DNA of 64,000 nt. Source: Lethocerus indicus. Taxonomy: Eukaryota > Arthropoda > Insecta > Hemiptera > Belostomatidae. The notes under the pieces were generated by a model. That model ran no database searches, was not told where the DNA came from, and worked only from the letters and a program-made list of their open reading frames with translations. Below, one piece after another: positions 37,405 through 50,700 of the stretch. The translations under genes and the position numbers were made by a program. The stretch is taken from positions 24,811,872-24,875,871 of the forward strand of contig JACDQD010000004.1 of assembly GCA_019843655.1 (NCBI GenBank). The letters are read 5' to 3'. The number at the start of each line of letters is the position of its first letter. The stretch's first letter is position 1.

Positions 37405-37569
37405 TATCAATGGGGGTGTTTGTGTACTTTCCTATATTTGAAAAATATACATTCATATGTGTTGTTGAAACTATCAGATTTCAACGTTCAGAACAATCAG
37501 AAACAAAGTTTCTGCGTATGAAACAGAGGCGCCGCAGGAGTAACTAACAGTAATAAAATATTGGTAAAA

Positions 37570-37770
37570 ATGTGTACACAGTCTTTAGACGACACTTTAA
37601 ATTTCCTCATGTTTATCATTGTCAGCGTATGTTCAATGCTCGTATGTCCTATATTCGATGACATTGATTACTGTCGCGATATCGGTTTAGGATTGCCGCC
37701 GCGAAATATTAATAAATGCAGTAACTTTGGAGGACATTTAACAGGCAAAGAATGCATTTTAATGTGGTGA
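37570..37770 (+). other. 66-codon frame with hydrophobic N-terminus and cysteines (weak)
   Basis: ATG at 37,570 opens a 66-residue frame to TGA at 37,768-37,770. A hydrophobic run (LNFLMFIIVSVCSMLVCPIF, about residues 10-29) could act as a signal peptide or anchor. After it comes a short segment with three further cysteines, in DYCRDIGLGLPPRNINKCSN and KECILMW. This is the rough shape of a small secreted cysteine-bearing peptide, but the acidic residues before the hydrophobic run are unusual for a signal peptide. An internal ATG at 37,609 would shorten it. No family is recognised and a chance frame of this size is common. Confidence 0.15.
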
Positions 37771-39740
37771 ATGTGCTCATATGTGGGGCACACACAATTA
37801 GTTCACAAGTTGATCAAGTACAAAACCAATTACTGTATCTACATTAAGACCTTGCGCTGATAATATAAATAACACCAATTTTCATATATATTTATATATA
37901 ACCTGATGACTATCTTATATCGACAAATTCATCTAATAATATGTTTTAAATGACCTAATAAAAATTGTTGTCTGGGTCATGGGAAGGGGGAAGCGGGGTC
38001 GATGTCCTGGGGACCCATCTTATTGAAGCTTGCTAAACATCTGTGGCGTGCTAAATGTTCAATTATATTCATTATTTATTTCACTTAACATTTCTACATT
38101 TATTATTTCAAAACTCCGTACATAATAAAGACGTGCTTAACAAATAACAGTAATAACGTTGAATGTTCTAATTGTTTCAATTATAATGGTTACAATCGTA
38201 ATAAGACTTGTGCCTGGAAAGCTTTATAAAATGGACTAAAAGCAGGCAAACAGTGTAGTTAAGACATGAGTTATTTGATGGTAATGAACATTGGACATTG
38301 AATGTAAAGGGGCAATTTTATTTTTGAGAACGCAATTTATAACGAAGTGAAGATAATCACAGTCTGTCCACTTCGTTATTTGTTACTCTATTCATGTTGT
38401 GCATTGTCATTCAAACAATGCTCAACCAACGGGCGGCTATACATCAATGGGAGCAGTACAAAGAGACCGCAAAGTTGAAGATCTAACCGACTACTTTTGC
38501 CCCTACTGCTGGGGAGTAATCTCAAAATTTAAATGACCGAAAAGCAGTTCAAGTTTAAAAGGTAGTTCTCGTAATTCAATTTCAAATTTTCAGATTAAGA
38601 ATCTTGCCATTGACAGGTTCTGATTCCATACCTTCCGGAATTCGCTCTGATATCAGAGCTACAAATTCGCCAATTTAAAAATATCATTTTTTAATTAAAA
38701 TTATATAGGATATTAGTTGCAACTTAAATCATATTATATTTAAGCTCAGGTCATTCAAATCTTAAAACTCTGTTCAAACATTATTTAACATATAATCTTA
38801 GATTTGATCTAATGATCTGTGTTTATTAATTCGAGCATTTAAAATGGAGAGTTGCCAATATTACGGTTTATTCTGGATTTATGAAATCTGCCTATGAAAT
38901 CGGTGTGATGCATGAGGAAGTACTACGTTCATCTCTGTACATCATACTTTCCATTCCCGTTTCGTCGCTTTCCCTCATGCATTCCTTCTGTACATATACT
39001 ACCTCGAGGAGGGCCGCGTCCCTCGCACTTAGCCCTGAGACAAGGGACAAAAGTTGGCCTAATGGGGTCTGAGAATCTCCGAGAGTTGTAAATCGTTTTC
39101 TTGGGAGGGGTTTCAATACAAGTTGTTCTGCTCCTACGTGCCCCATCGGAGTTCTCTCCGGGAGCAAGTTCCCGAACACGCAAGAACTCGAGAGACTCAA
39201 CAACCTGGATAAAAACTGACTACCGCCCTGTAAATTCACCTTATGTTTTGACTTGTATTAAGTGGCAAACGTCTACAAATATTTGCTATTTTTTCCCCTA
39301 TTAGCAGTACACGAAGTTCTGCATTGGAGCAATATCATGCAGTGAATAATATTTGATCTCGTATAAATTATATATGCTAGTTCATTTTCATTATAAATGT
39401 TATAGACATTAAATGTATATATAAACATATTATTTATATCAATAAACAATGTAAACAATTTCTATTTTATTTTGTAAGCGGGACCCCGACTCCTAAGCAT
39501 CATGAATATTTACACTTAACTGTCATAATCCTCGGCACAGATATCACACGCATCGCTTGAATAAAAGATTTTGATTTAAAATATTCCAAAACATGGTCTG
39601 GATTTCATGAACAATTCAATATTATTCGATCGGTACAATTCTCTCCCTGAAGCTCTTTTTTCGGAATAACACTTGCGCAGGTGACGAATTAATCTGTTTC
39701 GCTTACATGAAACGTTCCTGTAAAATAAACAAACGTTTAG
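37771..39740. other. Unannotated stretch
   Basis: A 115-codon minus frame at 38,892-39,239 begins at GTG. It has a mixed-residue C-terminal half (GQLLSLVSGLSARDAALLEV), but another minus frame and two plus frames overlap it. I cannot prefer one. No splice sites, domains or repeats clarify it. Confidence 0.4.
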
Positions 39741-39752
39741 TAAATTGAATTT

Positions 39753-39799
39753 TCACTGACTGGCTTCCGGTAAGAATCTTACCGGAAGCCAGTCAGTGA
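39753..39799. repeat. Perfect 47 bp palindrome
   Basis: Two 23-base arms (left begins TCACTGACTGGCTTCCGGTA, right is its exact complement) are separated by a single A. The symmetry stops sharply at both outer ends. There is no loop, so it is neither a microRNA precursor nor an ordinary terminator. A perfect palindrome of this size is mutation-prone and therefore likely young, or it is an assembly artefact from hairpin folding. The sequence is unrelated to the other repeats in the window. Confidence 0.95.
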
Positions 39800-42700
39800 C
39801 GATTCAAGTGCAGGTAACGGAAACCTTCGCTCATCCGACATAAATTGAATATTATGAAGCCCAGTTGAGATTATGTGTGCATACAGCGTACATTTAAAGG
39901 TACGAATTACAATTGTGCTCTACGTCGTATAATATGTGTAAAAAACATATTTAACGTAGTCTTTCTTTCTGTTATTTAAGGTAATATGCAAAAATAATAA
40001 TTTGGACATAATAATTTTCAAATTTCAATTATGAAAATGAAAAAAAAATAATACGTTTATGTATAAATATATTTTGACGCAAAATATAGACCGTTCTGCA
40101 AAATAAATAAATATTTATATTAATTGAATTTAATTTTCATTAATGTTATATCTTCCTCGGAAACTGAGCTTTAAAGTGTTTTAAGGTAACGATGTCGGTG
40201 GTTTCCTTGGCTTTCACCGGTCACGTCCCGTTCCTGTTATCACTAGCGATTTACGCATTGTGAAAGCTGCGCGGGCACGAAGCTTCACAGGCCGGATGAG
40301 CGGCCGTGTCAAAACCCACTAAGCCCCCTACATTGTTTCTACCACCGCTGTGTACCGCCGCAAGGGTAATCGAGCGGTTGATGCGACGGATTTTCGCCCC
40401 TCAACGTCAGAAGAAGGAAATTAATTCCAAAACGAATTATAAACGAGCAGGCGTCAATGGCAGGAATGATTAAATTGAAAATTCGGTTTAAATCGTTTAC
40501 TCTAAGCAGAAGTCTTCAGCTTTCGGAAACTATGATTTCTTTCCAACTCACAAGGGAACTCAGTGTGAAAGTCTGTTGAGCGGGTTAATTGAGACCCTTC
40601 ATTTCGATTAACTTCCTACTTTGGAAGATTCTGCCTCTTTCTCTTCTATTCATCGGTTTTCAAGGTTGGCGTTTATTCCTTTAATATTGACATATTGTTT
40701 TTTGCGATATACAAAAGTGGGATATAATTTTTACTGGACACGATCGTGAGGTATCCCCTCAGAGTTGACAAAAGATTTTAATGTTACTAGAGAATTTTCC
40801 GCTTTGACTAAGTTTTGTCGAAACGGTCGGCTTTGGGTAGACACAGAAAACATATTGAAGGAGGTATAGTTAGGTCGGCGTGTTCAGTTCGGTTTGGGGC
40901 CTTGGGTGCCGGTTTTGGAGCTGCGTTCAACCAGCCCGGTGCCAGTCCGTTCGGACGAACCGACCCTAAGCCCAAGTCGCATATTCTTCACGCTTTTGTA
41001 TTTCTTTTGTTGCACGGTTTTCAGACAACGGAGCACTGTGCCTCGGGGAACTCAGACAACCCACACCATCGCAAAATAAAAATATACTAAGTGATTCCAA
41101 CTTATTTATCGCCCCTTATTAAACGTGGCGCTTCTTATAAAACGTTGTAGCTCAATTCAAGCGCTGATTGAAATTACATGGAATATGATAAAAAAGATAC
41201 TCTTGTATATAAGTTAATTATATAATGGCGTTTCGTTCCATGCTTTCATAATTGCGTTGTTAATATTTAAAATACAATTAGAAAAAACTTTTTTTTAAAT
41301 ATCTTTCAATCTACATTGTCCCATAGACCACATTATTATTCCACTGATGTTATCACCGCACTTTGTAAGTTTATTTCTTGACTGTCGAGTTTGCTTGTAC
41401 TCTTTTAGGCGGGTGACACTCAAACGTAGTAATTAAGTGTCGCTACATTTAGCTCGTCCCTCGGGCGAGAATTTCGTACAATTTGTGAACAAGGTTTACG
41501 ATAATTTGAACACAAACACATTCCTTACTATTACTCGGAGTAAGCATTCATATTTTTAAAACGTAAACGGATAATTAAACCGTAAATGTGAATTTTATAT
41601 TCAAGCGTGCAAATTTATCGAAAACACAGACCAGGTGCCGGTGAAGAATCGTTATCAAGTATCTGACTAGACCATCGAAAATTTCTTTGCGCGCTATCTG
41701 CATTGTTTGAAGAAGTAAATGGCACCATTTTTATCTAAGTAGATTTTATTTACCTTAAATTTCTGGTCATTGAATATATTTAACATTGTTTCTCGCATTC
41801 CAATTAGTTTTATGAGTCTCTCCGTCATCCTTATCTGGGAGTTGATTAAAAATGAATATCCTCGGCGGAATGGAATGAAAGGCGACGATAAGAGGTAGGT
41901 GATAACTGTCGGCCGGGTGATGGGGTTGGGCTCGGCTTAGCGAATGGGGGCTCTCTTTTAAGCGAACGGTATGCTCGGGTCGAAGCGGCAGTTCGGTACG
42001 CAGCTCTCTCGCGCCACTCCACCACCAACGTCAAATCCTGGTCTCTATCTAGCCCGCCAAGGCGTGCAGCCAAAACCTTCATTCGCACGGCTAAGCCACG
42101 GAGATATTCAGCCGAGCGGTGCCCGCCGCCGGAGAACGATGGAACTATTTACGATTTTAATTTATGCTATAATTCGAGGGTCAAGATACAACGGCTCTCA
42201 GACAATCGCTTGGCTTTTGAATATTTAATGGAGTAGAAAAAGTGCTCTCCTCGCTTCCATCATTATTTTCATCTTACTGATTGGAATAAGTAATCCGTAT
42301 TAATTTTAATTCGTCGCCATTAGAGAGAAATCACAATCGGCAATTGAAAAACGACGTTTTGGTTTCCAATTTAAATACTTTTCTTTATGTGTCATTAAAG
42401 TTGATGTTTAAAGGGGCTATTATTTTATAATCTATGTTAGGCAGGTTTAATAGGACTGAAATGCCTTTCAACACTGAACCCCAATAAGGGGTGGGGGAGC
42501 TGTTGAATACTGAAGTATTATTCCACGTCTGCTTATTTGATAACTTTTAAAATAGAAAAACGTTAACTCTCTGTCAAATTTAAGTCCGAGATTATTTTCA
42601 AAATTTTAAAAGGGTCAGAGAATACAATGGTGTATGTAATGGGGAATATACTCGATGTAGCTCCTTAATGTAACTACATTTTTCAACGAGAGAGGACAAA

Positions 42701-43870
42701 TTCATGGGAGGATAAGCATGGGTGTTGCAAAGTTACGCTCGAGTGCAAGAGACATCTGTCTACAATATCGATGGCCACCAACCAACCAACCACTTCTATT
42801 TTCAAGTTCCTATATACACCGAAACAGGCGTCTGTACTAAAACTTAAATCATAACCGTTTATTATTACAAGTTAGGAGATTCTTGTTTTTTATTATACTA
42901 GTATTTTCGTGCTTTAAAACCCAACGTTAAGAGTGCACGTTGTGTCATGTTGCGATGAGACCCCGAAATAGAAAAAGTGATACATTTCTTCATGACATTT
43001 TCATATAAGCGTTCGCAAGGTTTCCCAGTTCTTTAGCATTATAAATATCAGGCGCAATTTACAAACACGGTCTGTGAATTTCCAGGCGCCCTGTAAAAAC
43101 GCGATTCGACTGGAATAGTACAGGGTCATTCGATTAGTCTAGGCGGGAAACACTCGGGGGAGCATTAGTTTTTATCTTTATCTTACTGGAGCCCGCCCAG
43201 AAGGGGATTTAAAGTGAAAGAGTAAACAGTAAACCTGGATCAGGCAAGTTTATTTGGCTTATAGGATTTTCTTCTTACTGAAACTTGCCTAAAGGTGCTG
43301 AAAGGTGTAGCTTTAATCGATATTCTCATATTTAATTCACGCCGCTTCCGTCCGGGCTCCTATATTAAATATCGTTGTACGGTTTATTTAATCCACTCAA
43401 CATTTTGACTTCTGTTTCACTTGGGATGCCCTCGTACTCAAATATGCAATCGACGCTACGTTGAAGGGTTGAGGTTTCTCCAACATACTTTGCTCACATG
43501 CCATCGGTACGCTGCTCCGTTGAGTTATCGAAAAACATCACAGTAATATGAGTAGTAGATTTAGTTAGATATTTAATATTGCGTATTTTATTTAGATATT
43601 TTATATAGTACTTATGCTAAGATACTTGGCTCAGTTTGTCAATCAACGCAAATATCCCCTGTACTGGCGCAAATTGTGACAGGTCGGATAGGTTTTAGAA
43701 AAGAAATCGGAATTCAGAATTCCTCGGATAGCGTTTGTTGGTTATTGATGTTTGGAGGTTTTCATCTTACGCCTCATCCCCGGATCGGACACTATTGGCT
43801 TTATAGGGTGATAAGCCGCCCGCTTTAGCCTCGGGATGGAACGCCGCCCCTCCACACGCTCTTTCCTTTA
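39800..43870. other. Unannotated stretch
   Basis: No gene recognised. CpG-rich patches lie at about 40,180-40,400, 40,840-40,980 and 41,880-42,150, each with overlapping frames below 95 codons. ACCA units at 42,776-42,792 are trivial. No element ends are seen. Confidence 0.5.
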
Positions 43871-43883
43871 CACACTCCCTCTT

Positions 43884-43903
43884 TCTCTCTCTCTCTCTCT
43901 CTC
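43884..43903 (+). repeat. (TC)10 tract
   Basis: A short CT microsatellite within a wider pyrimidine-rich stretch (about 43,840-43,930). It is complementary in sequence to the GA tract at 44,118-44,154. Confidence 0.9.
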
Positions 43904-43984
43904 GTTATCACTCCCTCTCACTCTTTGCCGTGCGTCCGCTCTCGAGTGGTATTATGACCAGGGATGGTCTAGAGGGCGAATAGG

Positions 43985-44087
43985 GGATAGAGGCGAGTGA
44001 CGAGAGCGGAAGAGAAAGAGTGAGTAGGAGATAGAGACACAAAGATGAAAAGACCCCGTGGAGCACAGAGAGGGAGAGAGAGGGAGT

Positions 44088-44157
<70 letters not shown>

Positions 44158-44290
44158 TTTGAGGAGGGAGAAGGGTTGTGCGAAAGAGTGAGTGAGAGTT
44201 AGAGAGAGGGTGAGCGGACGAGAGTGGAGAATGAGGGAGTGCGAGAATGAGAGGCAGGATCGAGTGTTGTAGAGTAGTGGTGGGAGGGGG
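43985..44290 (+). repeat. Purine-rich low-complexity block with (GT)n and (GA)n
   Basis: GT repeats at 44,086-44,118 (one interruption) pass directly into about 18 GA units at 44,118-44,154, embedded in about 300 bases of purine-rich sequence with GAGAGNGAG motifs. The 122-codon minus frame at 43,952-44,320 is only the translation of this block (serine-leucine and threonine-histidine runs). Confidence 0.9.
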
Positions 44291-44299
44291 CAGACCCTT

Positions 44300-47200
44300 A
44301 TACAACCTCTTGCAATTCATCCCTCTTCCTTCCTTCTTTCGCCTACTGCCCTAAAAATTATGGCCCACATCTGGAAAATTACAGCGCGATATAAACTATG
44401 ATTTTGTAACGCATATATCAGCCAAAACGAGAAAACAGTTACCTATTTATAATATATTATTAGCGTCTTATATTCCCCCTGCAAATCTATAAACTGCCCC
44501 AGGCTAAACTTCCCGTTTTGCTGAATGTATTATTAGATTTTTTTAAACGAATTTTATGGAATTTTGATGTCCATATTAAGCCATTAAAATGATCGGTCTA
44601 CCAAGAAACTATAATAAACCTCAAAAATGATCCCCATTTACATGTTACTTTCCCTTTATAAACATGCATGCTGTGAACATGGTTATTATATATACTAACT
44701 TATAGTATATATCAGACATTTGCTATATATCCGTTATTCTGACGAAATGATTAACAATCAGTGTTTAGCCTTCCTTGATTTGATATTAAAAGTTTTCAAG
44801 TACAATTGGGATATCTTTTCTGTATACAATTACAAAGTGTTTTTATTATTGTAGTATTGTCATTATAGTATTATTATGAAGTTATCATATCACGAATCTA
44901 CAATAGAAAGTTTTTAAATTGATACTTAAAATTACGGAAATCTGAATAATAGGCGTTGGTAATTTTAGTCAGGCGGAATTAGAGTTACTACGCTCAGATT
45001 TATTGGCTGGCTATTATGTCAGGTGGCAACAGGTCTTTGAGGGGGCGGTATAATCGATATCTGCGGATTGGTTGTACTGAATAACTATTAATGTTATTGG
45101 TCTCATTATCTAGTAACACAATGGTATGGGGGCGAATTCAAACCATTATTTCATTACTTCAGTTATTTTATGTCAGAAAAAATTCTATCGAGAATACAGG
45201 AGTGGCAATATCAAGGGAAATCCTTCGTCAAGAGAACGGCGACGAGGATACCACGATACGCAATACGATTGTCCCGCCAGAATGTTATCTTATGTTGTAT
45301 ACAATTTTAAATATTAATAGAAACTAACATCAGAACGTCAGTCAATTGGGCCGGCTGGTTTTAAAAGTGTCATTTTTCGCTGTACAATTTCACTATAGCG
45401 GAGGTCTTGTGAAGGTGAAGAGAGCCGGTTGTGAATGGAGCCCGGTGGGCTTGTCCATGCCAGTCGTGGAGCCGGAGCGTCCCACGTCCACGTGGAGCTC
45501 GGCCTTCTGCACTCCTGGCAACCAATTTATTACTTCTCCCCTTCGGTCGGATCGATACTGTGTTTCTTCTTAGTGTACACCGGATAGGACAGGTAGCACT
45601 GTGGCCGAAAGTTGTCATTGGGGATTAGCGCAAGGTCTGTTTTGACGGCTTCTGCAACCGCAGCGTCAGACCGCGGCCCGCCTATGAGACATCTCTTGTA
45701 GTCAAAGAGTAGACATTTCATTATTCCGGCACCGCACCATCCTACTTGTCTGTAGGCGCAAGTAAGTATGGTAATACTTTACCTTTAAGTTTAACATCTG
45801 TACTCAATAGCGAAGTCGAATACCTAGTTTCATACCAAAGAAAAGAATGGGTTGGGAGTTTTACAGCAAAAAGATAGTAGAGGTACGATTGAATTATGTT
45901 CCAGAAGCTCTTTCTAGAACAATAATTTTATAAAACTCCTATGAAAACCTATTAAAGGTATCCCGATATTCGTGTTCAACGGTTCAAAACTGTTCGAATC
46001 GGTCCACTCGATCGTTCACGACTGGATACTAACACGTTCCAGTGAAATGTTTCACGTTTATCCAGGAAAGTATTTGCCTTTCAAATGGTTGGGTTGGTGC
46101 TGGTTCGAATCTCCACGTCAAATTCTTCTTTGCTTTGTTAAGACCCCAAAACGGCACGTTGTTGTGCTTTACAATACATTAGAGGTACAACAGGAATAAA
46201 GTCGGTTTCCATTTGTCTATATTGAGCCGTTTAATTTGTTATTAACAAGGTCTTAAAATAAGACATCCCTGTTGTTTGACCGAAAGACAATTGTTGCATA
46301 AAGTGAGCACTTCGGTAAAGTGAAATTAATCTGTAAACAAAGCTAAAGGAGGAAGTCCATTGAGCTCTGGTCCCGGAGCAACAATAATGTTTAAGAGCCG
46401 GTGGAGCGGGCAGCTGGGGTTTAATCTACTGGGCAAATGCCAGCTGTCCTTTGCAGTGTTTGGCGGCGAAACTCGAGACAATGCCTCTGGATCCACGACG
46501 CGCCGATCAACCGCTCTGAAATACCACTCCCCTCGATTCCGCTCACCAATTCAAATTAGCACAGTAACAGAACCGGTTAATAAGTCGCTCCCTTAATGAA
46601 TCGATCCGTTAATGAATTATAGGTCAATTAAACCGATAGATATCGCTGTTTGAGGATTTGTATTGTAAACAGCACTGTGCATTCCTCCACGGCGATTTGC
46701 GCTGAATAAATTACATAGTTACGTGGGGGTACAGATCGGTAAACACTCGTACCGAGTAATTTAATTGATCAGAGCAATGTTCGTGAGTTAATTGCAGTAT
46801 GTTTAAAGGCATACAAAGCGATATTCTCGATTCCGGGGTTTCTGAATATCAATGGGTATTCGTGGAACATGAATTGATTCCGACCATTGAAACAAAGGCG
46901 ATAATCAACCCATGATGACGAAACAATTCAGTACAGTCATTCGCTTAAAAAAGCAGTCGCCAGACCTAATTAAACATTCACACATGTCAACCAGACTAGA
47001 GAACTGAAATAGAAATAAAAAAATCAATGTCAAGAAATGATTTGTTCAGCCTATTATAGATCGACTTGAGAGTGCGGCACTGAAAACTGTTCAACACGTT
47101 TAAGCAGTTTAATCAATCGCCACTTATTGCAATTAATTTTATGGGCAGCAATAATTTGATTCCTACATTTCATTCGCATGAATGCCTCTAGGTTTTATAG

Positions 47201-47750
47201 TTGAGCTAATGTCATACCACAACAATATATTACACATTACTTAACCTTACCACTGTAACACGAAAAGCCCGAAATATTGCCCTCATCATTATCAATAGTC
47301 TTTCCATAAATAATATAATGATAAGTAATTAATATATTCAAATTCGAATTCCTTGGAAATACTGGAACGTGTATTTCCATTGTCGTTGTAATACTTCAGC
47401 TGTACACTCTCCACAACGCCGAATGGCAGTCCCTTTATGAATGCATGATTAAATGGCCCGTACGGCCCTGAAAATAAATTAATGATAACTACCTCACGCA
47501 AATTCGCCGGAATACAACCGTTCTTGACTTTAATATCGTTTTACTGACTTACTCTTTCAAATCGGGTAGAGAATCAAGATGTTCTGAAACGTACGTATTG
47601 GTGAATTGAAATACATTTGAATTCTTGAAAATGTCTCTTCAACAGTCCGTTTTATGAATATGTAGCATAAATAATCTATCCTCTGCATTGAATAATTGCA
47701 AAGGAATAATTACAAAATTGCAAAGGTGATACACACTATTAATTGCGTGA
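44300..47750. other. Unannotated stretch
   Basis: Frames of 60-82 codons, including overlapping pairs at 45,091-45,327 and 45,346-45,628 (the latter in a CpG-rich patch). None has a recognisable motif. GGTTCGAATCT at about 46,101 resembles a tRNA B box but lacks a matching stem and A box. Confidence 0.5.
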
Positions 47751-47767
47751 GTGTGTGTGTGTGTGTA
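47751..47767 (+). repeat. Short (GT)n microsatellite
   Basis: About eight GT units. It underlies the threonine-histidine run in an overlapping minus frame (47,639-47,872), which is therefore not supported as coding. Confidence 0.9.
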
Positions 47768-50700
47768 TAAACAAATGTTTAATGAATTAACTGTGCGTAT
47801 GTTACAGCGTTCGATATGGCATTCTTTCCCTTTCCGGTGCCCCATCCACATATACATATTTACAGCATGCACTCAACATAGTAATTACCAGCAAGTAACA
47901 GTATCTGATCGTGTCAACTGTTAGAGGGAGTCTTGTAGGAGCACAACCGGGTTTATTGGTGTTTGGTACGTGACAAATCCTCTGTGGGGAGCTCACGACC
48001 ACACTCCGCTTACTTTTGCTTATTCCAGACAGAGCTTTACGGGGATCGCAGATGCCCCGCTTATTCCAGAACAGCTTGGTTCCCATCCTTCGAAATCCTC
48101 GAGAGGTTTTTTAAGCGTCCCGAATAATAGCTATAATAGAACATAATAGCTATGAAACCGGTTTAATCCAAGTATATCCCGTCCAACGGGTGGATGAAAG
48201 CATTGTATCATTATTGCTCCGCATCTGCGAATCGAGGCAAACCCGGGATTCTGGCGTTAGCCATATTTCATAGAGAGTGGTGCATAGAGCAGGGCGGCCG
48301 GCGAGTACATAGCCACGTCCGACCCAACTATTTATGGTCCCGAGCGCTGAATCCCCAAATTCGGGGCTAATTGTATTCATGGTGCGCAGAATTTTCATTT
48401 TGGCCGATCGAATCGTAAGATAACTTTTTGTTATGTCTATGACATAACGAACGGGATTTAACGACGCCTGTTACCGGCTGCGGGCATAAGAATTTGCATT
48501 TTCACGTAATTAGTTCAAAAGTTAAATTGAGTAAAAGATACCACTTTGAGGTTTGGAATACGATAACCTCGCGATCCAGCGGTTCCGAAAACAAATACTT
48601 CCAATTTCTTGGAAGTAATAATATGGGTCTGGTGAACCATTTTCTACCACAGTGTTCTCTCGAAGCCCAGTAAAAAGCGATTATCCGGAGAATTTAGTCT
48701 CTGAAAATAATTTTGAAACTTGCATTGTTCATTTTCAAGATGCATACTTTACTACTGTCTAAGGCGGTAGACTCAGGCAAAGAAATAGCGATCTTAGCTG
48801 GCTTGGATTAAATGTAGGAGGGAGAGCCGGAGCTGCGGTTTCCGTACCGCTGCCCGCAAAGAAAACAAAACCTCTCTAATAACATCCTAGAGGAATACAA
48901 ATAGTCATTTTAATTATCAATTTGTTTGATAGTATCCACAGTCCTGCGTCAAGTCCTGTTAACGCGCCGATTGAAACACATAATCACGACGGAATCTGAA
49001 TCCAGGAATTCGTTGTGGTGTCTTCCAGGCCTGTTTGCCACTGCTGTTATGAAGGCCCCAATCGCATTAAGGAAAACATTTCTGGAACTGGCAGAAGTGA
49101 ATGCATAGCTTCTGTTATAAACACTGAATACCCTCAAGGCTAGTGGTTATTAGTCGGCTTTCTCTCCGGTGTCTGTTTCCTGGCCGATTTCGACAATTAT
49201 TTGCCCTAATTTGAATGAAGGCGGGGTGAGAATATAAAATGTAGGCAGGGCTTTACAAGGAGAGACTGATTTTATGGTAAGCCTCTTTTGTAGTGTCATA
49301 TTAAGTTTCGTTTCGGCGACATCACTAATTTATAAAATGTTCAGAGAAACCGACAATAAAATCCATTAGAAAGCTTTAATGTTGAAATGATTTCATGATT
49401 TTATTCTCGCATGTGTTCTCATATTTTGCATTAGCACAATCGAAGTCATACGAAATTTTTGATGAAATGATTTTATTTAATTGCGTAAGTATTGCACTGT
49501 CTGCCATGTTTCATCACAGTTTAATTTCCACGTTTTTAAAAGCTATTTCGACAGGCAAAGGATCGGTTCCGCCTAAGTGAGAAAAGCTTTGATAAAGAAG
49601 TTGTCCAACTGGACCAAAACAAATAATAAAACCAGAAATTATTGCAGCTTTTAAGTTAAGTAAAATTCCTTCAACCAAAGGGATTAGCTGGGGAACCCGA
49701 GATTTTCAGCTTATAAAAACTTTCCTTCAATTTTCCTTCCTATTTGTAACAACTAATGTGCAGGGGAACTGCATAAACTCCGGAAAAACTCAAAAAAGTA
49801 AAATTAAAAATAATCGACAATCGACTTTCCGCTTCACCCCAGTTTGAAATAACAGGCCAGTAAACCAGTTCTCATAATGGGAGTTATTTGCAAAATGAGA
49901 ACGCAGTGAAGGCAGTAATTTAACTCTGTCGATTGAGCCCAGTGTAAATAAGCCATTCTTGAAATGTACGCACCAAAAATACTCCGCAGTTTATTTTCAC
50001 AAGAATTGTTATATTTTTAACCGTATAGAGTAAACTCGAGGACAATTTTGCATATTTATTGGCAATAATATTTTTTATACTCAGTTTTATTCTCAGTCGT
50101 CTTGGTGGCATGTTTGAAAGTTCTATTCTTAATACTGGCTGGTGAAAGTAATAATAATGTTTTTAGTGATTGGAATTGTGATTGGAAAAAGGCAGATATG
50201 TGATATAAATTTGTAAATCGTTTCTACGTGTGTAAATGCAACACAGTAATAATTTCCCAATTAATAATATCCCAATTTATAATATCAGCCGTGACCTCCA
50301 ACTTATTAAAAAGAAAGGAACATTTTTACACCCGGACCTGAGTCAGGAAACCAGTACGCAGACAAATATGTATAAAAGATATACTCACTGTTGAATGAGA
50401 CAATTACGGTATGATGGTGAAGAAGGGGGCAGGGGATGGGGGGGATTTCCGCTCGAATGGCGGGCCAAAGGGGCCTGCGGAAGTTTTAAATAGGTTCCTA
50501 AGTACCAGTTTCCCTGGTCTTCCGCTCCTGTTCCATTGTTGCTGTCTCGCTAACACCACTTCCTTCCTAGCCGGCGGGGAACGGTATACAGTCGTCGCTC
50601 GACCTGCAGGCTGCCAAGAGAACGGGAAACAGGTTCGAGATTTCTTAAGTCGCAGAATAGAAAAATAAACTTAGTTGCGATTCTTAAAATCGCGGTGGGA

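Noticed and set aside
38892..39239. 115-codon minus frame with a fairly protein-like second half
   Set aside because: It starts at GTG, competes with frames on both strands, and no splice sites or motif favour it. Kept only as a remark.
43952..44320. 122-codon minus-strand frame with serine-leucine and threonine-histidine runs
   Set aside because: It is the direct translation of GA and GT microsatellites and purine-rich sequence.
46098..46115. GGTTCGAATCT resembling a tRNA B box
   Set aside because: The flanking bases do not form a T-stem and there is no A box at the proper distance.
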